Below are positions 1 through 6,042 of a stretch of 9,472 bases of DNA, one piece after another. The DNA is from UBA9732 sp963606545. Its GTDB lineage: Bacteria; Spirochaetota; Spirochaetia; Sphaerochaetales; Sphaerochaetaceae. Numbering within the stretch: position 1 is the first letter of the stretch; every line of letters starts with the position of its first letter. The DNA is taken from contig CAVCYP010000057.1 of assembly GCA_963606545.1 (NCBI GenBank), forward strand, positions 1-9,472, read 5' to 3'. The position numbers were made by a program, and so were the translations under genes. Below the pieces are notes generated by a model. The model was not told where the DNA came from and did no database searches. It was given only the letters and a program-made list of their open reading frames with translations.

Positions 1-373
1 TCTGACCGTACTTCTTTCTTTCGACCATTCTTGGGTCTCTTGTAAGGAAGCCGTTCTCATGGAGAGCAGGTCTGTTAGCTTCATTCTCTTCAACGAGAGC
101 ACGTGCAATACCATGACGGCAAGCACCAGCCTGACCGGATGGGCCACCACCACAAACTGTGATGACAATGTCAAACTTTGTGAGGTTATCAGTGACATCC
201 AATGGCTGCTTTACCTGATAAACGCAAAGAGGATCCTTGAAGTACTCTTCAAGCTCTCTTCCGTTGATAGTAATCTTACCACTACCTTCACGGAGGTAAA
301 CACGAGCAACAGCAGTCTTTCTTCTTCCTGTGCCCTGACCAAGGTTAATATTCTTTACTTCTGTCTTTGCCAT
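1..373 (-). CDS. rpsI: 30S ribosomal protein S9, 3' end cut by window edge
   Basis: This encodes ribosomal protein S9, a small-subunit head protein whose basic C-terminal tail reaches toward the P-site tRNA. The visible 124 codons start MAKTEVKNIN and carry the family landmarks in order: the GTGRRKTAVARV block near residues 14-25, GKITINGR near 32-39, the GGGPSGQAGACRHGIARAL block near 75-93, and TRDPRMVERKKYG near 111-123. S9 is usually about 130 residues, so roughly the last ten, including the basic tail, lie outside the window. The ATG is 11 nt after the rplM stop. Its Shine-Dalgarno AAGGGG (complement of 381-386) overlaps that stop codon, which suits coupled translation. The rplM-rpsI pairing is the standard bacterial arrangement. 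Confidence 0.97.
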   Translation of the reverse strand, partial: MAKTEVKNINLGQGTGRRKTAVARVYLREGSGKITINGRELEEYFKDPLCVYQVKQPLDVTDNLTKFDIVITVCGGGPSGQAGACRHGIARALVEENEANRPALHENGFLTRDPRMVERKKYGQ

Positions 374-384
374 CTTCAAACCCC

Positions 385-813
385 TTACATTTCAACCTTA
401 ATTGGCTGCTGAGCTGCATGTGGATGATTAGCATCAGCATAGACTTTCATGTTGGTGAAGAGCTTGCGTCCGAGTGGTCCCTTTGGAAGCATACCCTTAA
501 CTGCGTGTTCCATTGGATAAGTAGGCTTGCGAACTACCATCTGTGCGTAGCTCTCTTCCTTCATTCCACCTGCGTACATGGAAACACGACGATACATCTT
601 GTCATTAGCCTTGTTGCCTGACATAGCTGCCTTTGCTGCATTGATGATGATAACATAATCACCCATGTCCTCGTTTGGGACATACTCTGGTTTATTCTTG
701 CCACGAAGGATGTTAGCAGCCTTGACTGCGACACGTCCAAGCTCCTGGCCCTCTGCGTCAATCAAGTACCACTTCTTCACCACTGACTGTGGCTTTACAA
801 AAATAGTCTTCAT
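385..813 (-). CDS. rplM: 50S ribosomal protein L13
   Basis: This encodes ribosomal protein L13, an early-assembly protein of the large subunit. It is 142 residues, the same length as the E. coli protein. The family blocks are visible: WYLIDAEGQELGRVA near residues 15-29, ILRGKNKPEYVPNEDMGDYVIIINA near 35-59, the KMYRRVSMYAGG stretch near 72-83, and HAVKGMLPKGPLGRKL near 103-118. The ATG is preceded by a modest Shine-Dalgarno, TAGGTG (complement of 819-824), 5 nt upstream. It is the first gene of a rplM-rpsI pair with its own promoter and a leader of about 150 nt. In other bacteria L13 can repress this operon through the mRNA leader; whether that holds here is inference. Confidence 0.97.
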   Translation of the reverse strand: MKTIFVKPQSVVKKWYLIDAEGQELGRVAVKAANILRGKNKPEYVPNEDMGDYVIIINAAKAAMSGNKANDKMYRRVSMYAGGMKEESYAQMVVRKPTYPMEHAVKGMLPKGPLGRKLFTNMKVYADANHPHAAQQPIKVEM

Positions 814-966
814 ATAAACACCTACAAAAAATGTTTTTCGTGCAGCTCCAACACCATCAGATGAGCGGTCTTTAGGTCTTGCAACCCGTTCTCTTAGCCT
901 TGAACTTTGGAACCCCGTGGGAAAGGGGTTTGAGTCCCTTAGTGCAAAGTAATAAAACGGCGCACA
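814..966 (-). promoter_or_regulatory. Structured 5' leader of rplM-rpsI mRNA (candidate autoregulatory element)
   Basis: Between the predicted start of transcription near 966 and the rplM ATG lies about 150 nt without a convincing gene. Read on the minus strand, it contains a hairpin with 6-bp arms AACCCC/GGGGTT (925-930 with 911-916, 8-nt loop). A second 6-bp pairing, ACTTTG/CAAAGT (945-950 with 904-909), closes around it. The strand AACCCC could alternatively pair with a downstream GGGTT (883-887), and its CCCTT flank with an upstream AAGGG, so mutually exclusive folds are possible. L13-operon leaders that bind L13 are known in other bacteria. I cannot confirm a match to that family from the sequence alone. 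Confidence 0.4.
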
Positions 967-972
967 AAGCAG

Positions 973-1002
973 ATAATATATTTTAGCAGCGCACTTTGTC
1001 TA
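973..1002 (-). promoter_or_regulatory. Sigma-70-like promoter of rplM-rpsI
   Basis: Read on the minus strand, a -35 box TAGACA (complement of 997-1002, 5 of 6 matches to TTGACA) is followed by an AT-rich -10 region. The -10 can be read as TATTAT (973-978, 18-bp spacer) or TATATT (975-980, 16-bp spacer). It sits just after the uvrD stop, so the ribosomal genes need not depend on readthrough from rimO-uvrD. Assigned by consensus only. Confidence 0.55.
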
Positions 1003-1024
1003 GTACGCAAACGCCAAAATTTAC

Positions 1025-3388
1025 TTAAATCTTTACAAAGGAAGCCTTATCCTTTGAGAAAGCACCAGTTCGTCCGCTGTCAAACTTAACATCCAACACT
1101 TCTCGACCCGCAGCAAGCCGGATTGAGATAATTGTGCCGGGTCCAAAGAAATCACTTTTTATCCTATCGCCCACAGCATAACTGGCCGGTTTGCTAGCTT
1201 CAGGTGCCTTGTTTGCCTTCTTCACCAAAACCGGCTTGGCTACCGTGCTGGACGTAGTCCCTTTAGCCATATTGCGAATGTTATATTTACCCGCTTCAGA
1301 CGGCTTTGGCCCGCTTGGCTTCTCTTCCTTCTTATAATAGCTGTATTTGGGCTTGCTATCCCAGTCGTCGCTACTGCCCCAGTCGTCCCAATTGCGGCTG
1401 TAGCTACTACCCCAGCTGTCCCAGCTAGACCGATACCCGCCTGCGGCGTTATTTCTTTCCTGCTTAATCACTTGGATATGTTCTGGGTTAATTTCTTTTA
1501 AGAATCGGCTTGGGGATTCAAATTGGGTAGAGCCCCACTTCATGCGACTGGAGGCGGTGGTCAGGTAGAGCTCGCACCGGGCGCGGGTCATGGCTACGTA
1601 GCAAATGCGGCGCTCCTCTTCAATATCGGCTTCAGTGCGGTCGTCACGGTTGCCGGGGAAGATTTCGTCCTCCAGGCCCACCATGAAGACGCGGTCGTAC
1701 TCAAGGCCTTTGGTGTTGTGCATAGTGATGAGCGTGACGCCTTCTTCTGCCTTGCCTTCCGCCTTCTCAAGGGAAGATGGGTCTAGCGAGGCGAACTCAA
1801 GGAAGGCGTTGATGCCCTCTTGGCCGTCCGTAAATTCAGGCAAAGAAAGCATATTTACAAGCTGGTCTAGGTTGTCTGTGCGCTTGTTGATGTCATTGTG
1901 CTCGTCTACGTCGCGCTTTCTGTAGTAGGCCAGAAGCTCAAAATCGGTTAGCATTTTCTCAAGCAGTTTGTCGTTGGAGATAGTGCCAAATTGTTGCTGG
2001 CAAGCAAAATAGGCGTTAAGAAACTGGGTGAGGCCGTTTACAGCTGGGCCCTTGATTTTGCCCTCTTCTATAACACTCTTAGAGCTCTGAATCAAATCCC
2101 CGCCTGCAAGAAGGTTATTTTGAGCGTACTCCAAGATTTTGGCCACGCTGGTATCGCCCACCTTACGCGCCGGCTTGTTGACCATGCGCTGGAAGGCCAC
2201 CGAGTCGTTTGGGTTAGACAAAAGTGATATAAGCGCAATGCAGTCGCGGACCTCTTCACGGTCGTAGAACCTGAGCGAGCCCACAAGCTTGTACGGAATT
2301 CTATTTATCATAAAGCGATCTTCAAAGTCCTTGGACTGGGCGTTGGTGCGGTAAAGCACAGCACTGTTGTTATACGCCCTAGGGTCCTTTTGGGCCGCAT
2401 TTTTGAGAATTTCCACCACTTTTTCAGCCTCATCCCGGCCAGTATTCACGTAAAATAGCTGTGGAAGCTGTCCGCCCTCCTTAGCAGCACTAAGGTTCTT
2501 TTTCACTCTTGTGGCATTCTTGGAAATTACATCATTTGCTGCTGCCAAAATACTTTGTGTGCATCTGTAGTTCTTGCCAAGCACAACCTTTTGAGTGTTT
2601 GGAAAGCAGTTTGGAAAGTCTAAGATATTCTGAATCTCGGCGCCTCTGAAACGATAGATACTCTGATCATCATCACCTACCGCACAGACAAACGTATTGG
2701 GCCCAACAAGTTCTTTCAACAGCAGAAATTGCGCCGTATTAGAATCCTGATACTCATCCACCAAAATCATCTTAAAACGGTTTTGAACGTGTTGCTTTAC
2801 TTCAGGTTCAGTTTTCAACAGCTCAATGGACTTGATAATCATATCTGCAAAGTCCACGTTCCCCGTACGAGCCAGCGCATTCTGGTACTTGGCGTAACAG
2901 CGAGTCAACCGCTCATCCATGGCATTTGGCTTTTGCATCTTATCCTTCAAAACCGATATCTTCTTATAATATTCAGCCAGTTCCTTTCTGTTAGTTTCTG
3001 GAAATTCCTGCGCAAGAAGAGTAACGCTGTCATCATCATCATAAATTTTAAAGTTTTCATTAAGCCCAACTCTTGTGCCGTACTTTCTTAAAAGCCAAAC
3101 ACCAAAGGAGTGGAAAGTCTTAATCATGACTTGAGAGGCCTTCTCTTCACCAACAAAAGTTGAGACTCTTTCCTGCATTTCTTTACAGGCTCTATTGGTA
3201 AAAGTCACGGCTAGAATCTGCCAAGGGGCTAGGCCTAATTTCTCAATAGCGTAGGCAATTTTTGTGGTAATTACCCTAGTTTTTCCACTTCCTGCACCGG
3301 CAAAGACCAAAAGAGAACCTTCATTTATCATTACGGCTTGGCGCTGCTCATCATTAAGCTGGCTAACAAGCTCATCTATAGAAATCAT
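1025..3388 (-). CDS. uvrD: UvrD/PcrA-family ATP-dependent DNA helicase
   Basis: This is a superfamily 1A 3'-5' DNA helicase acting in excision repair, mismatch repair or conflict resolution. It is 787 residues and appears complete. The motifs run in order: Q-motif LNDEQRQAV (11-19), Walker A GAGSGKT (31-37), Ia VTFTNRACKEM (61-71), TFHSF (91-95), Walker B LVDEYQDSN (209-217), III GDDDQSIYRFRGA (238-250), IV NYRCT (273-277), V TMHNTKGLEYDRVF (555-568) and VI EERRICYVAMTRAR (591-604). Residues about 651-680 are a Trp/Ser/Asp-rich linker. Residues about 733-787 (GDRIKSDFFGPGTI onward) look like the Tudor-like C-terminal domain of PcrA, which contacts RNA polymerase in Bacillus. The ATG overlaps the rimO TGA by 4 nt (3385-3388), with GGAGG (complement of 3399-3403) 10 nt upstream inside rimO, implying one transcript. 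UvrD, PcrA and Rep cannot be told apart firmly here. Confidence 0.93.
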   Translation of the reverse strand: MISIDELVSQLNDEQRQAVMINEGSLLVFAGAGSGKTRVITTKIAYAIEKLGLAPWQILAVTFTNRACKEMQERVSTFVGEEKASQVMIKTFHSFGVWLLRKYGTRVGLNENFKIYDDDDSVTLLAQEFPETNRKELAEYYKKISVLKDKMQKPNAMDERLTRCYAKYQNALARTGNVDFADMIIKSIELLKTEPEVKQHVQNRFKMILVDEYQDSNTAQFLLLKELVGPNTFVCAVGDDDQSIYRFRGAEIQNILDFPNCFPNTQKVVLGKNYRCTQSILAAANDVISKNATRVKKNLSAAKEGGQLPQLFYVNTGRDEAEKVVEILKNAAQKDPRAYNNSAVLYRTNAQSKDFEDRFMINRIPYKLVGSLRFYDREEVRDCIALISLLSNPNDSVAFQRMVNKPARKVGDTSVAKILEYAQNNLLAGGDLIQSSKSVIEEGKIKGPAVNGLTQFLNAYFACQQQFGTISNDKLLEKMLTDFELLAYYRKRDVDEHNDINKRTDNLDQLVNMLSLPEFTDGQEGINAFLEFASLDPSSLEKAEGKAEEGVTLITMHNTKGLEYDRVFMVGLEDEIFPGNRDDRTEADIEEERRICYVAMTRARCELYLTTASSRMKWGSTQFESPSRFLKEINPEHIQVIKQERNNAAGGYRSSWDSWGSSYSRNWDDWGSSDDWDSKPKYSYYKKEEKPSGPKPSEAGKYNIRNMAKGTTSSTVAKPVLVKKANKAPEASKPASYAVGDRIKSDFFGPGTIISIRLAAGREVLDVKFDSGRTGAFSKDKASFVKI
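1358..1423 (-). repeat. Two imperfect 33-bp tandem units encoding an 11-residue Trp-rich repeat in the helicase linker
   Basis: Two adjacent 33-bp units (1391-1423, then 1358-1390 in reading order) code for WDSWGSSYSRN and WDDWGSSDDWD. By my count 24 of 33 bases match. They fall in the disordered-looking linker between helicase motif VI and the Tudor-like domain and put five tryptophans within residues 656-676. This looks like an in-frame duplication that has since diverged. Confidence 0.6.
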
Positions 3389-4734
3389 ATTTTTACAGCC
3401 TCCAAGTCAATGCCGTTGACCTTTCTAATACCACATTTATAAACCTGGCCGGGAACCATATCACGTCCCATAACTACAGTAAGACCATCCACTTCCGGAG
3501 CTTGGGCCCATATTCTTCCAATAGCCAAATCTTCGCCGTCAATGAGCTCTTCAATAAGAACATCACACTCTTTACCTACAAACTCTTCCAGTCTCTGGGA
3601 GGAGATATTCTCTTGGAGCTTTTCCAACTTTTTCTGCCAAGTCTTGGCCTTTCTAATTAAAGCTTTATGCTCCTCTTCTGTTGTGAGGTCCCAGGCGTAG
3701 GTGCCTTCTTCTCTTGAGTATAAGAACGAGCCCATCCAGTTGAAACGACAATGCTCAATGAACTTATAAACCTCATCAAAGTCTTCTTTTGAATCTCCAG
3801 GGAAGCCCAACATGATTGTAGTTCTTATTACACATTCCGGTAGCTCTGCTCTTATGGTGTCAATGAGCTTCTGATAGGCTTCACGATTGCCTATTCTCTT
3901 CATTGGAGTCAATATTTTTGGGCTTGCATGCTGAAATGGGATATCAAAGTAAGGAATAATCTTTTTGTTGTTCTTAACTAATTCTATCAATTCCATTGGA
4001 AAAGCATCTGGGTGAATGTAGAGCATTCTCACTCTAAAATCTCCGTCTAACGCTGTGATAGCTTGTAGAAGTTCACAGAAATGGCTCTGTCCATCCCAAT
4101 CTGTTCCGTAGGCGGCAAGGTCCTGAGCAATGAGGTTAATTTCTTTGATTCCGGTGCCAAGAAGGCGCTTGGCTTCTGTTAAAACTGCAGCCTTTGGTCT
4201 TGAGCGAAGGTTTCCACGGATTAATGGAATTGCGCAGTAACCACATCTATGGTTACAGCCTTCCGATATCTTAAGGTAAGCACTTCCTGGAAAGTTGAAA
4301 AGCTTATTACGTTCATCACTTTCAGCATCTGGATCTGGGTATTCAGGGGTTAGAGTTATAGGCTTAACCGACTCTTTTTGAGCTTCCACCTCCTTAACAA
4401 AGGAGTTGATTTCTAAAAGGTCTCTATTTCCAAACACGCCGCTGGCTTCAGGCAGTTGCTCTTGCAAATCCTGAGCATAGCGCTGAGCTAAACAACCAGA
4501 GACTATGATTTTGGCCTTTGGATTTTGCTCCCGCAGGGAGAAAAAGGAGTCAATTGACTCTTCCCGTGCGCTTTCAATAAAGCCACAGGTATTTACAATT
4601 ATAAGGCTGGCGTTTTCAACGTCATCTGTCAGCTTCCAGCCGTCTTTTTCTAGGTTATGAGCCAGGACCTCGGCGTCCACCTGGTTCTTGGCACAACCCA
4701 AGTTTTCAATGTAAAGAAATTTGTCTTTTGCCAT
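3385..4734 (-). CDS. rimO: Ribosomal protein S12 methylthiotransferase RimO
   Basis: RimO is a radical-SAM enzyme that adds a methylthio group to an aspartate of ribosomal protein S12, using two 4Fe-4S clusters. It is 449 residues, normal for the family. The N-terminal domain has its three cluster cysteines at C14 (LGCAKNQVD), C50 (NTCGF) and C81 (SGCLAQRY). The radical-SAM motif CNHRCGYC gives C160, C164 and C167, followed by the LRSRP segment. The tail from about 375 fits a TRAM RNA-binding domain. GCAKNQVDAE and IPYFDIPFQHAS favour RimO over the tRNA enzyme MiaB, which usually has GCQMN. The start at 4734 has no Shine-Dalgarno, yet it cannot lie much further in because FLYIENLGC must be kept. 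A promoter-like pair ends 6 nt upstream. The gene overlaps uvrD by 4 nt downstream. Confidence 0.95.
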   Translation of the reverse strand: MAKDKFLYIENLGCAKNQVDAEVLAHNLEKDGWKLTDDVENASLIIVNTCGFIESAREESIDSFFSLREQNPKAKIIVSGCLAQRYAQDLQEQLPEASGVFGNRDLLEINSFVKEVEAQKESVKPITLTPEYPDPDAESDERNKLFNFPGSAYLKISEGCNHRCGYCAIPLIRGNLRSRPKAAVLTEAKRLLGTGIKEINLIAQDLAAYGTDWDGQSHFCELLQAITALDGDFRVRMLYIHPDAFPMELIELVKNNKKIIPYFDIPFQHASPKILTPMKRIGNREAYQKLIDTIRAELPECVIRTTIMLGFPGDSKEDFDEVYKFIEHCRFNWMGSFLYSREEGTYAWDLTTEEEHKALIRKAKTWQKKLEKLQENISSQRLEEFVGKECDVLIEELIDGEDLAIGRIWAQAPEVDGLTVVMGRDMVPGQVYKCGIRKVNGIDLEAVKI

Positions 4735-4740
4735 GCTTTG

Positions 4741-4769
4741 AGTCTGTCTTTTCTGTCCCCAACAGTCAA
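4741..4769 (-). promoter_or_regulatory. Candidate rimO-uvrD promoter, -10 six nt before the ATG
   Basis: On the minus strand, TTGACT (complement of 4764-4769, 5 of 6 to consensus) and a weak -10 CAGACT (complement of 4741-4746) are 17 bp apart. Only 6 nt separate the -10 from the rimO ATG, so transcription would start at or next to the start codon. The -10 is poor, so this is tentative. It gains some weight from the same geometry at fic. Confidence 0.35.
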
Positions 4770-4833
4770 GATGTTTTGTCCTTGGATTTTCATATTCGTT
4801 GGCACGGTTGTTGGCGCTTCAAATTCATTTCAA

Positions 4834-4852
4834 TTTCATTTCAAAAATGAAA
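4834..4852. promoter_or_regulatory. Upstream copy of a 19-bp palindrome (fic operator candidate 1)
   Basis: TTTCATTTCAAAAATGAAA is a perfect inverted repeat with 8-bp arms around CAA. It is identical to a second copy 29 bp downstream. A further half-site, TTCATTTCAA, lies just upstream at about 4824-4833. Perfect palindromes spaced this way next to a promoter are typical of sites for a dimeric regulator. The regulator is not identified from sequence; the Fic protein's own C-terminal winged-helix-like domain is the nearest candidate. Confidence 0.65.
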
Positions 4853-4861
4853 GGTTTAGGC

Positions 4862-4890
4862 TTTTCATTTCAAAAATGAAAGGATATACT
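4862..4890 (+). promoter_or_regulatory. Candidate fic promoter, overlapped by operator 2
   Basis: A near-consensus -10 TATACT (4885-4890) has a weak -35 TTTTCA (4862-4867) 17 bp upstream. The second palindrome (4863-4881) covers the -35 and most of the spacer, so a protein bound there should block RNA polymerase. The ATG at 4897 is only 6 nt past the -10, placing the start of transcription at about the start codon. This suggests a leaderless mRNA. Confidence 0.5.
4863..4881. promoter_or_regulatory. Downstream copy of the 19-bp palindrome (fic operator candidate 2)
   Basis: This is the second, identical copy of the 19-bp palindrome, with its centre at 4872 against 4843 for the first, or a little under three helical turns apart. 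It lies inside the predicted fic promoter. An in-frame ATG at 4876 sits within this copy. That makes 4876 less attractive as the translation start than 4897. Confidence 0.65.
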
Positions 4891-4896
4891 AGGATT

Positions 4897-5997
4897 ATGA
4901 GTTACATATGGGAAAATGCTAATTGGCCTAATTTTATTTATGATACTCCCGCTGTATCTGCTTCTTTAGAAAGACTTTATGCAGAAAAAGAAAAATGCGA
5001 TATTGCCTACTCAATGATTGACAATCAAACTAAGAACTTATTGGCTACAAAGAGTTTAACTGAGGACATTGTTTCTTCTCTTTCCATAGAAGGTGAAACC
5101 ATTGATGTAGATTCTATATACTCTTCTGTGTCAAAACATCTTAATGTTGAATTTACTGGAAAATCTAAAGATAGTGCTTATGCTCAAAGCATTTTTTCTA
5201 TGGTGACGGATGCTTTGGAAAATCCAACGCCATTGAGCGCAGATAGACTCTTTATGTGGCAGGTTAAACTCTTTGAAAACAAAGCTGGTCTAAAGCCAAA
5301 ACAGATTGGGAAATATCGGGTTGGGGCGGAATATGTGATGAAGTTCACAGGTAAAAAAAGTGAAGTCATCTACGAGGCTGTAAGTCCGCAATTTGTTGCA
5401 GGTGAAATAGATAAGCTTCTTGAGTTTATTAATAAAGCGGATTTGGATTGCTTTCTGAAAGCGGCTATAGCGTCTTTGTGGTTTGTTATTATTCACCCTT
5501 TTGAGGATGGAAATGGGCGAATTTCAAGGGCAATTGCGGATTATATCATTAGCAAAGCCTCTTCAGATACTTTTCACGCTTTTAACCTATCCACTGGAAT
5601 TCTAAAAAACAGATCTTCTTATTATGAGCAAATTCAAAAGGCCTCTGTGGACAATCCTAACATGGATATTTCCAGTTGGTGCGTTTGGTTTCTTGAAACG
5701 GTTACAAATTGCATAGAGAAGGCAAGGCTGGAACTGAAGAGGACGCTTTCTACCACTGCCTTCATGAAAAATCTTGATCCAAACGAATTCAACTCAAGAG
5801 AAATGAGTATGCTGTACAAATTGGCCGATGGTTCTTTCTTTGGCAAATTAACCACTGAAAAATGGATGAAAATGACAAAATGTTCAAACACAGTTGCCTT
5901 TAGAGACATTCAGCATCTAGTGAGCAAGGGTTATTTGGTTCCATCGGGAGAGGCAGGTAGAAACACAGGCTACTATTTCAATGAAAATTTGATTTAA
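4897..5997 (+). CDS. Fic family protein (DUF4172 - Fic - winged helix)
   Basis: Fic enzymes transfer AMP, or less often other phosphate-containing groups, from a nucleotide to a target hydroxyl. The complete signature HPFEDGNGRISR is at residues 200-211, with H200 the expected catalytic base, so activity is likely retained. An N-terminal inhibitory motif of the S-x-x-x-E-G type (S61 to G66, SLSIEG) marks a class II, self-inhibited Fic. The first 40 residues, beginning SYIWENANWPNF, fit the DUF4172 domain often found before Fic. The C-terminus (about 290-366) looks like a winged-helix domain that may bind DNA. I chose the ATG at 4897 (366 aa) because the reading frame further upstream runs through the palindromes and antisense to rimO, and the domain starts here. 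No separate antitoxin gene is visible. The target is unknown. Confidence 0.9.
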   Translation: MSYIWENANWPNFIYDTPAVSASLERLYAEKEKCDIAYSMIDNQTKNLLATKSLTEDIVSSLSIEGETIDVDSIYSSVSKHLNVEFTGKSKDSAYAQSIFSMVTDALENPTPLSADRLFMWQVKLFENKAGLKPKQIGKYRVGAEYVMKFTGKKSEVIYEAVSPQFVAGEIDKLLEFINKADLDCFLKAAIASLWFVIIHPFEDGNGRISRAIADYIISKASSDTFHAFNLSTGILKNRSSYYEQIQKASVDNPNMDISSWCVWFLETVTNCIEKARLELKRTLSTTAFMKNLDPNEFNSREMSMLYKLADGSFFGKLTTEKWMKMTKCSNTVAFRDIQHLVSKGYLVPSGEAGRNTGYYFNENLI

Positions 5998-6004
5998 AAA
6001 TTCA

Positions 6005-6033
6005 TTGGAGATTTGAGTAGATTGGTGTAAAAT
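6005..6033 (+). promoter_or_regulatory. Candidate aroA promoter, -10 nine nt before the ATG
   Basis: TTGGAG (6005-6010) and TAAAAT (6028-6033) are separated by exactly 17 bp in the 45-bp gap after fic. The aroA ATG at 6043 is 9 nt past the -10 and has no Shine-Dalgarno. The message would have almost no leader. Confidence 0.5.
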
Positions 6034-6042
6034 CTATTTGCT

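Noticed and set aside
822..857. An 11-codon leader peptide before rplM (ATG at 857 to the TAG overlapping the rplM Shine-Dalgarno site, minus strand).
   Set aside because: There is no ribosome site before it and its codons show no regulatory run, so it is most likely chance.
876..953. Possible tRNA on the plus strand: AGGGG-TTTGAGT-CCCTT resembles a T-arm, with GTTC/GAAC as a D-stem.
   Set aside because: No seven-base acceptor stem forms, the D-loop lacks the conserved GG, and only about 19 nt remain for the anticodon and variable arms with no pairing stem.
1523..1925. Plus-strand ORFs inside the helicase gene (1523-1786, 1605-1925).
   Set aside because: They are antisense shadows of a GC-rich stretch of uvrD, whose frame encodes conserved helicase motifs V and VI.
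4657..4896. Longer Fic protein starting at 4657, or at the ATG in 4876.
   Set aside because: The extra N-terminus reads antisense to rimO and through the palindromes and promoter, lacks a ribosome site, and adds nothing that fits the DUF4172 domain start.
4735..4896. A small antitoxin gene upstream of fic, as in FicT-FicA pairs.
   Set aside because: No suitable ORF is present in the gap, and the Fic protein carries its own N-terminal S-x-x-x-E-G inhibitory motif.
5980..6006. Terminator hairpin after fic (AATGAA/TTCATT with AT-rich core).
   Set aside because: The stem is AT-only in the core with mismatches and no following U-tract, and it would run into the aroA promoter.
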